The notes: generated from the sequence alone by a model not told the origin. A stretch of 18,539 nucleotides of DNA from Nitrospirota bacterium (GCA_013334545.1 JAAXXJ010000008.1:8077-26615); one strand, 5' to 3'; counted from the first letter of the stretch, positions 1 to 7,510 are shown. Numbers and translations: made by a program.

Positions 1-544
1 TCGACGGGAACTTCTCGACAAGGCCGGCGCCGATCGGCACGTTGTCCGTGTGGCCCTCCACCTGGATCCGCTTGTCCTTGACATCCTTCAGGATCGTAAT
101 GACCTTGTCCAGGACTTTCTTGCCCTCCCTGCTCACGTCGGCGCTGCCCGACGCGAAAAGGATCTTGTCCACTAAGGTCATGGTCAACCGGTTCTTCATC
201 TCCGTCAGCTGGATCTGGCCTTCCTGGATCTCCTTCTCGAGCTTCTTCTGGAGGTCCTCGTAGGTCTGCGTCGCCTTCTCGAGCTGTTCGGCCTTCTGGG
301 CCTTCGGCGACAGTTCGCTGACCCTGTCCTGAAGCCCCTGATTTTCCTTTCTGAGCGTCTCGTTATCCGCCGTAAGGCCCTTCACCTGGTTCCTGCACGT
401 ATTCGCCTGCACCACCGTTTCATCACGCTGCTTCGCGCAGTCGGCGAGGTCGCTCACGACCTTGGTGTGCTCGGCGGTCGGCACTCCGCAGGCAGACAGT
501 AAAAAAATAAGGGAAATTAACGGAAAAACCAGCGATTTTTTCAT
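1..544 (-). CDS. OmpA-family lipoprotein (3' end cut by window edge)
   Basis: Reading leftwards from an ATG at 542-544, the frame is open to the window edge, giving about 181 residues with no stop, so the C-terminus is missing. It begins with a short basic start and hydrophobic stretch ending in a lipobox (LSACG, Cys about residue 19), so it is probably a lipidated envelope protein. Residues about 25-110 are charged, heptad-like and rich in E/K/Q (predicted coiled coil). After that comes the start of an OmpA-like peptidoglycan-binding domain: a segment reading ILFASGSADVS and then IQVEGHTDNVPIG, the family's beta-strand and GHTDN signature. Members of the family anchor the outer membrane to peptidoglycan. 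An SD (GAGGAA) lies just upstream and a strong promoter lies at 597-625. Family assignment is firm; the specific role is unknown. Confidence 0.9.
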   Translation of the reverse strand, partial: MKKSLVFPLISLIFLLSACGVPTAEHTKVVSDLADCAKQRDETVVQANTCRNQVKGLTADNETLRKENQGLQDRVSELSPKAQKAEQLEKATQTYEDLQKKLEKEIQEGQIQLTEMKNRLTMTLVDKILFASGSADVSREGKKVLDKVITILKDVKDKRIQVEGHTDNVPIGAGLVEKFPS

Positions 545-596
545 GGCAAGTTCCTCGTTGAGAGAGACATGACTGGTCTGATTTTTTAGCACGGTT

Positions 597-625
597 ATAA
601 TAACGGTAGGATGATTTAATGTCAA
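597..625 (-). promoter_or_regulatory. sigma70-type promoter of the OmpA-family lipoprotein gene
   Basis: On the minus strand, TTGACA (620-625) is followed after exactly 17 bases by TATTAT (597-602). The predicted start of transcription is near 590, leaving a leader of roughly 45 nt before the ATG at 544. A perfect -35 and 5/6 -10 with ideal spacing make this one of the best promoters in the window. Confidence 0.75.
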
Positions 626-667
626 GAATATTTCTGGTAAATAGCGGAGTTACGGCCTACAAAGAGC

Positions 668-1258
668 TTAGATCCGTTCAAAGCAGGGTATGCAGACGAT
701 CTTTCCTCCCTTCACCCGCCCGCGAGACTCCATGAAGCGCTCGCCGCACTGGGCGCAGCGAACGGAGGCCCGTATCTTCGCCTCAGCGGGAGGGTGTGCT
801 GCAACCGGTTCGATGTTCAGGAATTCCTTTTCGTCCGCCCTGAGGATCGCGGCGGTCTTCTCCATCTTGAACTGATCCATTTCGCGGGAGACATCCTCAC
901 CGGCATCCTGCCGCTTCTTGAGTTCGGGGTACCGTGCATCGTTCTCGAACCCCCGGTAGTTCTCGGAAATGCGCACACCTTTGCCTGTCGCGCGGTTGTA
1001 AAAGGTATAGACGTGTTTGCCGTAATCGCGGAAGATCAGATTTCCTTTCCCGAACGTGGCGCCGGTGATGAACTGGATCGCGTCCACGGCGCAGGAGTCG
1101 TTCTCGACAACGGCAACGAGCTCTTCGTCGTGCGGCCGGTCGGCCTTGAGCTCACGAAGCGCTGCCTTCGCCACACGGTACCCCAGGGTCAATCCCGTGC
1201 AGAGATGGCCATGGAACTGGACAGCATCGCGAAGATCGGGATCGAACTGATCGGACAT
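668..1258 (-). CDS. FmdE-family protein with C-terminal zinc ribbon
   Basis: A 196-residue protein. I chose the ATG at 1258 rather than an upstream in-frame codon at 1318 because GGAGGT precedes it by 7 bases. It matches the FmdE family, named from subunit E of formylmethanofuran dehydrogenase but widespread in organisms that do not make methane. Visible motifs are HGHLC (residues 16-20) and NDSC with a following Asp (53-59), which are the conserved His/Cys/Asp residues of the family's metal-binding core. Residues 168-192 add a four-Cys zinc ribbon (CxxC-17-CxxC). FmdE proteins often lie near molybdate/tungstate or nickel genes, and their biochemical role is poorly defined. Here it follows cbiO by 173 bases across a repeat element, so co-transcription is possible but unproven. 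A metal-handling role is inference. Confidence 0.85.
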   Translation of the reverse strand: MSDQFDPDLRDAVQFHGHLCTGLTLGYRVAKAALRELKADRPHDEELVAVVENDSCAVDAIQFITGATFGKGNLIFRDYGKHVYTFYNRATGKGVRISENYRGFENDARYPELKKRQDAGEDVSREMDQFKMEKTAAILRADEKEFLNIEPVAAHPPAEAKIRASVRCAQCGERFMESRGRVKGGKIVCIPCFERI

Positions 1259-1316
1259 GGGAAGACCTCCAATAACTTTGTAACCACGGATAAAAACGGT
1301 AACGACAAAACCTTTC

Positions 1317-1424
1317 ACCGCAGAGGACGCAGAGAGCGCAGAGGATAGACGGGAATCTGGTTTGTGTGTAATTCACAACAAGCAGTTTTCTTCAATTCTC
1401 CGCGTACTCTGCGATCTCTGCGGT
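1317..1424. repeat. inverted pair of a CCGCAGAG-type intergenic repeat
   Basis: The left arm at 1317-1343 reads ACCGCAGAGGACGCAGAGAG and continues CGCAGAG. The right arm at 1398-1424 is its imperfect reverse complement (about 22 of 27 positions match). The arms are built from a 9-10-base unit, CGCAGAG plus two or three variable bases. A second copy lies at 16924-16985 between pheS and pheT. Both sit in intergenic gaps, which fits a dispersed intergenic repeat family. On RNA the arms could form a long hairpin between cbiO and the FmdE gene. Confidence 0.8.
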
Positions 1425-1431
1425 AAAACTC

Positions 1432-2637
1432 CTATTTTCTCAGCACGAGCTTCGCCGCAAGGATGGCCTTGGCGCGCTTCAGGTGCGCCTTGACCGTCTC
1501 GCTGTCGTCCATGGCAAGATGGATCTCCCGGGCGATCTCCTCCTCGCCCGCGGCGCTCGCTTTTTCTGCCCACTCGCGGTAGCTTGCCACATGGGAATCA
1601 TCGTGCTCGATCCAGTGGTCGAGCATCATCTGCAGCTTGCGCAGATCTTCGGTCCCCTCGACCGCGTGCTCATGGTCATGGCCGTGTCCGTGGCCGTGTG
1701 AATGTCCCTTGTGCATGTCGTCCTCTCTCCCTTCGAAGTGGTGGGTATGTCCAATATGGCCGTGCTGGTGATAGTGCTTTGTCTCGCTCCCGCCATGTAC
1801 ATGCCCGGGGTCTCCATCATGGCCATAGGGGTGCTCATGCTCATGCCCGTGCTGATGGACATGAGTTTCCGAACCATGACCGTGTTCGTGCGTATGCTCA
1901 TGCAGATGACGCTGGAGTGAAAGCGGAAGTTCGAGATTGTTCTCTTCCAGAAGGTTTTTGTTGGACAGGATATCCTCAGCCGGGCCGTCTGCTGCCACGA
2001 CACCGTCACGTATCACGATACAGCGGCGGCAAACATCGAAGATCATGTCAAGATCATGGGATGCGATAATCTTGGTATGCGTGAACCCCTTCAGCAGGTC
2101 GATGAGCGTTCTCCGGGAGCGGGGATCGAGGTTCGCCGCCGGCTCGTCCATGACAAGGATGTCCGGGTCCATGGCAAGGACCGATGCGATGGCTGCGGCG
2201 CTCTTCTGGCCGCCCGAAAGGTGGTGCGACGGCTTATCCCTGAGCGCAAGGCTGTTTACCGCGGTGAGCGCTGATTTGACCCGCTCCAGTACAAGCTCCG
2301 GCGACATGCCCAGGTTGAGCGGCCCGAAGGCGACGTCATCGAATACAGTGGGCATGAACAGCTGGTCGTCGGGATTCTGGAAGATAATGCCGACCTTGCG
2401 CCGGATCTCCTGCCGTGTGCCCTTCTGCAGCTTCAGGTTCCCAATCGTGATGGTGCCCGAAGTCGGCAGGATGTGGCCGTTCATGTGCATAAGGATCGTT
2501 GATTTGCCGGCGCCGTTTGCACCAACGATGCCCACCGCCTCGCCATGCGTGATCCGGAACGTGACCCCCCTGAGCGCTTCAGTCCCGTCGGGATAGTGGA
2601 AGAACACATCGCTGAAGTCAACGAAATGGTGGCTCAT
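1432..2637 (-). CDS. cbiO: ECF cobalt/nickel transporter ATPase CbiO with His-rich tail and extra helical domain
   Basis: A 401-residue ATPase (A component) of an ECF metal-uptake transporter. The first ~235 residues are a complete ABC domain: Walker A GANGAGKST (39-47), Q-loop FQNPDDQLF (86-94), signature LSGGQ (140-144), Walker B LVMDEP (161-166) and switch His194. CbiO proteins are normally about 240-280 residues. This one continues with a low-complexity tract (244-324) holding 30 His in 81 residues, then a predicted helical domain (331-395) with spaced acidic and His residues (HWIEHDDSH, 341-349). The tail suggests Ni/Co storage or sensing at the motor (inference). The start overlaps the cbiQ stop as ATGA with SD GGGAGG 5 bases upstream, so translation is probably coupled. 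Ni versus Co specificity cannot be read from the ATPase. Confidence 0.93.
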   Translation of the reverse strand: MSHHFVDFSDVFFHYPDGTEALRGVTFRITHGEAVGIVGANGAGKSTILMHMNGHILPTSGTITIGNLKLQKGTRQEIRRKVGIIFQNPDDQLFMPTVFDDVAFGPLNLGMSPELVLERVKSALTAVNSLALRDKPSHHLSGGQKSAAAIASVLAMDPDILVMDEPAANLDPRSRRTLIDLLKGFTHTKIIASHDLDMIFDVCRRCIVIRDGVVAADGPAEDILSNKNLLEENNLELPLSLQRHLHEHTHEHGHGSETHVHQHGHEHEHPYGHDGDPGHVHGGSETKHYHQHGHIGHTHHFEGREDDMHKGHSHGHGHGHDHEHAVEGTEDLRKLQMMLDHWIEHDDSHVASYREWAEKASAAGEEEIAREIHLAMDDSETVKAHLKRAKAILAAKLVLRK

Positions 2638-3440
2638 CCCCGCCCTCCCTGCAGCAAGCGCCCGATCAGCTCCGGCACCGGAACCAGCCGAAAGACCGCA
2701 AGTGCGGCGACGGTGAGCACCAGGAACAGCAGGTCAGCACCGCCGATCGCCTGCCGCTTCATTGACGGCATATCGCCGGAGAACCCGCGGGAGAGCATGG
2801 CGCTATAGATCCGCTCCGCCCGCTCCACGGTCCGCAGGAAGAGCATGCCAACGATGCGAACCGTTGTCCGGGCGTCGCTGCCTCGTTTTCCAAAGGACCG
2901 CATGTCCCGGGCGCGGACGATCCGCATTGTCTCCTCCATCAGCACGAAGAGATAGCGGTACAGGAAGAGCAGCTGCGAAACGAAGAGCGCCGGAAGGCCG
3001 AACCGTCGCAGGGCGTGGCACACGCCGGGAAAGGAGGTGGTCGCGATAAGCAGCAGGGCGGCGCTGATCGTGAGGCTGAACTTCAGCAGAATGGAGCAGT
3101 AGGAGATCCATCCGGCGGACAGGCTCCGGCCGAGGAACAGGACGGTGCCTCTGTCGAAGACCGGATTGAACATACCGATAAAGATGGCGAAGGGAGAGAC
3201 GATGACGATCTTCTTAAGCAGAAAGAGGACAGGGATATCGCCCAGCGATACGAGCAGGACCGGAAATAGGAAGAAGGGCGCCAGCGCAATGACCTCATAC
3301 TTGGGGTACGAGATGACCGTGATGATGAAGAGGATGGTGGCGATCACTTTCACGCGGGGATCAAGCCGGTGGATCACGGTGTCCTGATAGGACAGCCGGT
3401 CCAGTCTACCGATGCTGTAATAGGCGGTGTCGAAACTCAT
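2634..3440 (-). CDS. cbiQ: ECF transporter transmembrane component CbiQ
   Basis: A 268-residue integral membrane protein, the T component that couples the CbiO ATPases to the CbiM substrate-binding subunit. The sequence has several hydrophobic segments and the basic cytoplasmic region with two short Arg motifs (ARDMRS and SRGFSGD) that in this family contact the ATPases. I take the ATG at 3440: AGGA lies 8 bases upstream, whereas a TTG six bases earlier would have almost no SD spacing. It overlaps cbiO by 4 bases. It has its own strong promoter at 3479-3507 and is separated from the upstream CbiM/His-protein unit by a terminator, so cbiQ-cbiO can be transcribed alone. Length is normal for the family. 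Confidence 0.92.
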   Translation of the reverse strand: MSFDTAYYSIGRLDRLSYQDTVIHRLDPRVKVIATILFIITVISYPKYEVIALAPFFLFPVLLVSLGDIPVLFLLKKIVIVSPFAIFIGMFNPVFDRGTVLFLGRSLSAGWISYCSILLKFSLTISAALLLIATTSFPGVCHALRRFGLPALFVSQLLFLYRYLFVLMEETMRIVRARDMRSFGKRGSDARTTVRIVGMLFLRTVERAERIYSAMLSRGFSGDMPSMKRQAIGGADLLFLVLTVAALAVFRLVPVPELIGRLLQGGRG

Positions 3441-3478
3441 AGGCAAGATCCTGACAAAAAAATATTCAGGGCTAAAGA

Positions 3479-3507
3479 ATTATACATTTCCTTCCCCGGA
3501 GTGTAAA
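3479..3507 (-). promoter_or_regulatory. sigma70-type promoter of cbiQ-cbiO
   Basis: On the minus strand, TTTACA (3502-3507) is followed after 17 bases by a perfect TATAAT (3479-3484). Predicted transcription start is near 3472, about 30 bases before the cbiQ ATG at 3440. Eleven of twelve consensus positions match at ideal spacing. Confidence 0.8.
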
Positions 3508-3531
3508 GATGTATCAGGTGGCAGGCCTTCA

Positions 3532-3651
3532 GCGCCATGAAAGCCATTTTTCCCTGGTCTTGATGACAAGGCCAGACAGAAAGGAGAACGCAAGAACAAT
3601 CAATGAACCAACGATTATCGAGGCCAGCCTCGATACGCATGAAGATGTCGC
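3532..3651 (-). pseudogene. possible remnant of a small membrane protein
   Basis: A 40-codon stretch between two in-frame TGA codons encodes one clear hydrophobic helix (IIVGSLIVLAFSFLSGLVI) followed by a basic-aromatic end (KTREKWLSWR). It has no ATG and no convincing SD. The pattern loosely resembles the first half of DUF2892-type small membrane proteins, but the similarity is too short to name it. It lies between a terminator and the cbiQ promoter, so it may be a decayed gene or chance. Confidence 0.25.
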
Positions 3652-3652
3652 T

Positions 3653-3695
3653 CAAAAGAAAACCGGAGAGCGGATTATGTCTCCGTCTCTCCGGT
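3653..3695 (-). terminator. intrinsic terminator after the small His-rich gene
   Basis: On the minus strand ACCGGAGAG (complement of 3687-3695) pairs perfectly with CTCTCCGGT (complement of 3662-3670). The stem extends 4 more pairs (CGGA with TCCG) past a one-base bulge to a 7-base loop, and is followed at once by TTTTCTTTT (3653-3661). It should stop leftward transcription of the barrel-cbiMN-His unit before cbiQ. Confidence 0.75.
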
Positions 3696-3744
3696 GTGGG
3701 CGTTTGAAGTACATACCGTGTGTAGCCGCATCACATGTCGGTCT

Positions 3745-3948
3745 TCAATGTGAATGCTTGTGCGGTTCTTTTTCATGTTCCGTATGCCGATGCTTGTGAG
3801 GGCCATGATCTTTTGCATCATGCTTGTGCTCATGCCCGTTGTCTCCGGCGCCGTGACCATGTTCATGGACATGCTCGTGTCCGTGCGGGTGCGCATGTTC
3901 ATGCATGTGCTGATGCTCATGTGAGGTATCAGCATGCTTGCCTTTCAT
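3745..3948 (-). CDS. small His-rich metal-binding protein (67 aa)
   Basis: A 67-residue protein with 23 His (34%), mostly in alternating HxH runs, with Glu, Gly and Lys between. The ATG at 3948 has AAGGAG 7 bases upstream. There is no signal peptide, so it should be cytoplasmic. It follows cbiMN by 26 bases and is closed by an intrinsic terminator. It shares an identical start (MKGKH) and nearly identical end (HKHxHxxHEKExHKHSH) with the 87-residue protein at 6293-6556, so the two are paralogues. By analogy with Hpn-like and HypB-type His-rich proteins, storage or buffering of Ni2+/Co2+ is likely, but this is inference from composition and context. Confidence 0.85.
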   Translation of the reverse strand: MKGKHADTSHEHQHMHEHAHPHGHEHVHEHGHGAGDNGHEHKHDAKDHGPHKHRHTEHEKEPHKHSH

Positions 3949-3974
3949 GGCGTTCTCCTTATCACGGGTCCGGT

Positions 3975-5033
3975 TCAGACGGACCGCGCGCTGTTTTGCC
4001 TGCCCCGATATGCCTTGATGGCGAATCCAATAAGCAGCGTGAACCCGAGAACCAGCAGTGCGCCGACGATTCCCGCGACCGAAGTCCCGCCTTCTACATT
4101 AGGCCATGACGCAGGCCCTTCCTCTTTCTTCACCCCTTCCTTCGTTTCCTTTTTGAAATTATAATCGGGCAGGAGGGCCGTCGTTTCCTGGACTCCTTTC
4201 AGGGTCGCGGCGATCCCGTGCCCCTGCTCAGGCAGCTCCGGCTTGCCGAACACTTTTTCGATGGACCATTCAAGGCCGTCCGGATGGGTCGAAGCGAACC
4301 AGGACAGGGCTCCGCCGGTAATGACTGCCAGGACCGCTATCGAAATAAGGACGTTTTTCAGGGAGAGCCCCGCGTCGATCGGCCGTGCATTGATGACGCT
4401 GTCCAGCAGTTCGGGCCGCGCGCTGCGCACATAGTTTATGACACCGGCAGTCACAAAACCTTCCACGATGCCGATGCCGAGATGGATCGGCTGCATCAGA
4501 AGGACGAATGTCCCGAAGGGCAGCTCGCTTTTGGCGGACAGCAGCGTTTGCAGCATTACGGAAAAGGCACCCATCTGGAGACCGATGACACCGGCCACAA
4601 GCGCGGCGACCAGTATCTTTTTCGGGCTCTTCCCGTCTCCGACCAGCGGTTTATAGATCAAGGGATATGCGATAAAACAGGGATAGATGCCGAGGTTCCA
4701 GATATTGCAGCCCAGCGCGAGCAGACCGCCGTCGGCAAAGAACAGGGCTTGAACGGTCAGGACCGACGCCATGACCAGAAAAGCGGCGTACGGTCCGAGA
4801 AGTATCGTCAGGATCATCCCGCCGCCCAGATGTCCGCTCGATCCTGTCCCGGGGATCGTGAAATTGATCATCTGGGCTGCGAAGATGAAGGCGCCAACGA
4901 CACCCATAAGAGGGATCATCTTGTCATCGATCGTTTCCTTCAGTTTCTTCGATGCGTAGCCGATGGCTGCGAGCGTGCCGGCCCAGAAGGTTCCGCCTAC
5001 TGCGGGAGAGAGCAAAGCGTCCGCCATATGCAT
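3975..5033 (-). CDS. cbiM: CbiM-CbiN fusion, substrate-binding subunit of ECF Co/Ni transporter
   Basis: A 352-residue membrane protein. Residues 1-205 are CbiM: an N-terminal MHMADAL with the ligand His2, SGHLGGG with His68, and the conserved FADGG and CNIWNLG segments. In NikM/CbiM structures the N-terminal amine, His2 and the later His coordinate the metal. Residues ~225-340 are a CbiN-like extension: a membrane helix, the PDGLE motif (251-255), a periplasmic linker and a final helix (318-338). CbiMN fusions occur in other bacteria. The start is fixed by the conserved MHM sequence, with AAGGA 10 bases upstream. It lies 69 bases downstream of a barrel gene and upstream of a His-rich gene. 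Cobalt is a reasonable guess because PDGLE/CbiN accompanies cobalt systems, but nickel cannot be excluded. Confidence 0.92.
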   Translation of the reverse strand: MHMADALLSPAVGGTFWAGTLAAIGYASKKLKETIDDKMIPLMGVVGAFIFAAQMINFTIPGTGSSGHLGGGMILTILLGPYAAFLVMASVLTVQALFFADGGLLALGCNIWNLGIYPCFIAYPLIYKPLVGDGKSPKKILVAALVAGVIGLQMGAFSVMLQTLLSAKSELPFGTFVLLMQPIHLGIGIVEGFVTAGVINYVRSARPELLDSVINARPIDAGLSLKNVLISIAVLAVITGGALSWFASTHPDGLEWSIEKVFGKPELPEQGHGIAATLKGVQETTALLPDYNFKKETKEGVKKEEGPASWPNVEGGTSVAGIVGALLVLGFTLLIGFAIKAYRGRQNSARSV

Positions 5034-5102
5034 GATCGATCATCCTTTCCGTATCAGATAGCCGGGTAGAACAGACCGTCCGGCTGTCCGAAAACCTTGA
5101 GA

Positions 5103-5897
5103 TCAGAACTTGTATCCGAAACCGGCCAGCAGTGCGTAATCCTCTGAGGTATCATTCAATCCGACCCGGACGCCGGCATCGACGTAGAACTTCTCTGAGG
5201 GTTCATAGATCAGCCCGATGAGTGCAGTAACTATGCGCGTCAATGTGTCAGGCTCCTTTACCCTGATCACGGCAAGCTCCACGACCGGCTCCCAGGGCTT
5301 CGATCGCTCGTACTCCGCGGCAACGCTCAGGAGAACAGCGTGATCAAAAGTGAAATTGCCCCGTCTCAGCGCCCGACCCGAGGATTCATAGCCAAGGTTG
5401 GCGTTGATCTCGACGGATTCCCACTCCGTCGTGCTGATCATGCGTGCGCCCCACCGCGACGTTCCGGCACCGAGTCCTTTTTCCTCTTCACCCGATGGCT
5501 GAGCGTAGAAGAGCTGATAGGCCAGCGATTGTTCGAACTGCTCGTGTCCCCCGCTCTTCTTCTCCTGTTCATAGAACCGGTGCTTGCACCTGAAGACCAC
5601 GTCACTGAATCCGCTCTGCGGCTGGCCGGTCACCGCGCTGGGACGGAGCCAGAGGTAGGGGACCTCGACGCCGATATCGATCGCCTCGCCGATCCCCGCC
5701 GTGACCGCCAACGGGACGACGGTCGACCGGAACTCGTTGTCCTTGAGGTAATTGACGTTCGATTCGACCAGCACCGCTCCCGGCCCCTGCGTCCCGGTGT
5801 CGTCGGTGAATAGCGGATGCATCGCCCATGCCGCCGCGGGGATCAGAACCATTGCAATGGCCGCTGCATACTCTCGCATTCCCGCTCTGCTCCCCAT
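5103..5897 (-). CDS. exported outer-membrane beta-barrel protein, cassette 1
   Basis: A 264-residue protein with a signal peptide (residues ~1-25, AAAWA before MHPLFTDD) and alternating beta-strand pattern ending in a C-terminal Phe (GFGYKF), the usual outer-membrane insertion signal. The mature N-terminus HPLFTDDTGTQGPG resembles barrels annotated as MetA-pathway phenol-degradation or simply 'transporter'; that name says little about substrate. The start could be 5897 (GAGGAG 12 bases upstream) or 5879 (GGGGAG 10 bases upstream); the mature protein is unaffected. It sits directly upstream of cbiMN, and another barrel occupies the same place in cassette 2, so an outer-membrane Ni/Co channel is a plausible inference. 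Confidence 0.8.
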   Translation of the reverse strand: MGSRAGMREYAAAIAMVLIPAAAWAMHPLFTDDTGTQGPGAVLVESNVNYLKDNEFRSTVVPLAVTAGIGEAIDIGVEVPYLWLRPSAVTGQPQSGFSDVVFRCKHRFYEQEKKSGGHEQFEQSLAYQLFYAQPSGEEEKGLGAGTSRWGARMISTTEWESVEINANLGYESSGRALRRGNFTFDHAVLLSVAAEYERSKPWEPVVELAVIRVKEPDTLTRIVTALIGLIYEPSEKFYVDAGVRVGLNDTSEDYALLAGFGYKF

Positions 5898-6292
5898 TAG
5901 TACTTATCGCTCCTCAGGATTAGAATAAGACACCCTGCTGAGAGAGCAGTGCTTCGCAGCCAGGACACAATATCACAACGAAGGCGCAAGGTGAATTAAA
6001 ATAAATGGGGAGGGTGTTCATAGTTGAGTATGGTGTATAACTTATCCGGCCGCGACAGCGATCGCGCCTTCTCAATACGATGTGAATGCTCGATTATTAC
6101 CGGGAGGTTTTCGGAAGCATGAGATTCCCTACGGGTCCGGTCACCGTGACGAAACTACCGAGGGAGGGAAGCCTTTGCACAGAAGCCCGGCGCCTGACCA
6201 CCATGTGCAATGAGCTCCCCATGAGACTAGGAAGCGCCAGCCGAGCAACCATGGCACCGCCGGCACGGACGCGTCGTTGCCGATAGAACACA
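5898..6292. other. 395-base non-coding stretch between the two cassettes
   Basis: No convincing gene on either strand. One small GC-rich hairpin occurs at 6051-6066 (CGCGA, 6-base loop, TCGCG) without a T-tract. I see no NikR-type box and no well-formed sigma70 promoter for the barrel gene at 5897. I looked for cobalamin-riboswitch signatures on both strands and found none that hold together. This stretch should contain the cassette 1 control region. Confidence 0.5.
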
Positions 6293-6556
6293 CTAATGCG
6301 AATGCTTATGCAGCTCCTTCTCATGCTGCGGATGATTGTGCTTGTGGGCGCCATGGTTGTCCGGCGTATGCTTGTGGCCATGGCCTGATTCCTCTTTTCT
6401 ATGGCTATGCTCATGGGAATGTTCGTGGCCATGCGGATGCTCGTGCTCATGTTCATGCTCGTGTTCATGAGTCTTCCCGGCGTGTTCGTGCTCATGCTCG
6501 TGCTTGTGCTCATGCTTGTGTTCATGCTCATGCTTGTGCGGATGTTTCCCTTTCAT
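6293..6556 (-). CDS. small His-rich metal-binding protein (87 aa)
   Basis: An 87-residue protein with 34 His (39%), dominated by HEH repeats. I choose the ATG at 6556 because AAAGGAG lies 8 bases upstream and because the start MKGKH then matches its paralogue at 3745-3948; an upstream in-frame start at 6607 would add 17 residues without SD support. The C-terminal ~20 residues are nearly the same in both proteins, and only the central His/Glu tract is longer here, as expected from repeat expansion. It is predicted cytoplasmic. It follows the cassette 2 ATPase by 108 bases and may have its own weak promoter at 6614-6642. A nickel/cobalt buffer role is inferred. Confidence 0.85.
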   Translation of the reverse strand: MKGKHPHKHEHEHKHEHKHEHEHEHAGKTHEHEHEHEHEHPHGHEHSHEHSHRKEESGHGHKHTPDNHGAHKHNHPQHEKELHKHSH

Positions 6557-6591
6557 GACCTTCTCCTTTCCTGTGGCAGAGGTGTTCATCT

Positions 6592-6612
6592 TCCGGATGG
6601 CATGCATCCGGA
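6592..6612 (-). other. hairpin between the cassette 2 ATPase and His-rich gene
   Basis: TCCGGATG (6592-6599) and CATCCGGA (6605-6612) form a perfect 8-bp stem with a 5-base loop. No T-tract follows on either strand, so it is more likely an RNA stability or processing element than a terminator. Confidence 0.4.
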
Positions 6613-6613
6613 T

Positions 6614-6642
6614 ACAATACAGAACCTTTTAGACTCTTACAA
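6614..6642 (-). promoter_or_regulatory. weak candidate promoter of the 87-aa His-rich gene
   Basis: On the minus strand TTGTAA (6637-6642) and TATTGT (6614-6619) are 17 bases apart. Each matches 4 of 6 consensus positions. The gap placement supports it, but a chance match is possible. Confidence 0.3.
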
Positions 6643-6664
6643 GCCTGAGCGGCGAATAGACTGC

Positions 6665-7510
6665 TCAAGCCGAACGTACCGGATCATCACCTGCGTCATC
6701 TTGATGCCGGTGGAACAGATAGTGCGAATGGAGATGGCGGTGCGAAGCGGCCCCGTGAAAGTGCATGTGTTCATGGATAAGATTTGCTTTCAGGAGCAGT
6801 TGCTCGTCATGCAGGATGTCGTGCGAGTCCCCCGTCGCGAGGATGCGGTGGGCCTCCGAAAGCACGGCAACGCGCGCGTGCAGCTCGTCCACCAGGGAGA
6901 GGTCGTGGGTCGCGATCACGAGCGTCTTCCCGGCGCCGCGGAGCGCGAGGAGTAGCTCGACCAGGAAGCACTGCGTGCGCGGATCGAGGCCGTTCGTCGG
7001 CTCATCCAGAAGAAGCACCGACGGATTCATCGTCAATACCGATCCGAGAGCGACCCGCTTCTTCTCTCCTCCCGACAGCATGTAGGACGGTCGGTTCCGG
7101 AGCTGGGAGATCTGGAGCATCTCCAGGACCTCTGCGGCCCGTTCCTTGGCCTGCTGCTCCGGAATGTCCAGCTGCATCGGACCATACAGGAGCTCATCCA
7201 GGACAGTCGGGCAGAACAGCTGCACGTCGGAATCCTGGAACACATATCCGACCCGCTCCCGGAAGAACCGTAGGAGGCCCTTGTCGTGCATCGTGCGTTC
7301 CGACACTTCCCTGCCGGCGAACCGGACCGTTCCCTCCGACGGATGGATCAGACTGCCCATGATCTGAAGCATGGTCGACTTGCCGCTCCCGTTTGCCCCG
7401 ATGAGAGCAAAGGTCTCTCCTTCCCGCACGGTGACGCTCACACGATCGAGCGCGGGAACGCTGTCGTGGTGCCGATAAGATACCGAGTCGATCACGATCA
7501 AGTCGTTCAT
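6665..7510 (-). CDS. nikO: ECF nickel/cobalt transporter ATPase (cassette 2)
   Basis: A 281-residue ABC ATPase of the CbiO/NikO type. Motifs: Walker A GANGSGKST (38-46), Q-loop FQDSDVQLF (91-99), signature LSGGE (145-149), Walker B LLLDEP (166-171) and switch His202. The C-terminal ~35 residues carry a modest His-rich tail (IHEHMHFHG, HRHLHSH, HRH), far shorter than in the cassette 1 ATPase. The ATG at 7510 lies 2 bases after the upstream T-component stop; the SD is weak (GGAT), fitting coupled translation. The nickel name rests on NikM/NikK/NikL and NikR boxes in the same cluster, not on the ATPase itself. Confidence 0.9.
   Translation of the reverse strand: MNDLIVIDSVSYRHHDSVPALDRVSVTVREGETFALIGANGSGKSTMLQIMGSLIHPSEGTVRFAGREVSERTMHDKGLLRFFRERVGYVFQDSDVQLFCPTVLDELLYGPMQLDIPEQQAKERAAEVLEMLQISQLRNRPSYMLSGGEKKRVALGSVLTMNPSVLLLDEPTNGLDPRTQCFLVELLLALRGAGKTLVIATHDLSLVDELHARVAVLSEAHRILATGDSHDILHDEQLLLKANLIHEHMHFHGAASHRHLHSHYLFHRHQDDAGDDPVRSA

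Larger units (their letters stand above)
3441..3744 (-). other. intergenic control region between the small His-rich gene and cbiQ
   Basis: This 304-base gap holds, in minus-strand order, an intrinsic terminator (3653-3695), a 40-codon open frame without a start codon (3532-3651) and a strong promoter (3479-3507). It splits cassette 1 into two transcription units. I see no NikR-type box (GTGTTAC/GTAACAC) here. Confidence 0.6.

Noticed and set aside
3437..3655. 72-codon minus-strand frame in the cbiQ upstream gap
   Set aside because: It overlaps the cbiQ promoter and the hydrophobic remnant in another frame, with no SD or protein-like character.
6100..6280. Possible cobalamin riboswitch ahead of the cassette 1 genes
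   Set aside because: A stretch loosely like the B12 box occurs on the plus strand, but it points away from the cbi genes, mismatches several conserved bases and lacks the rest of the riboswitch core.
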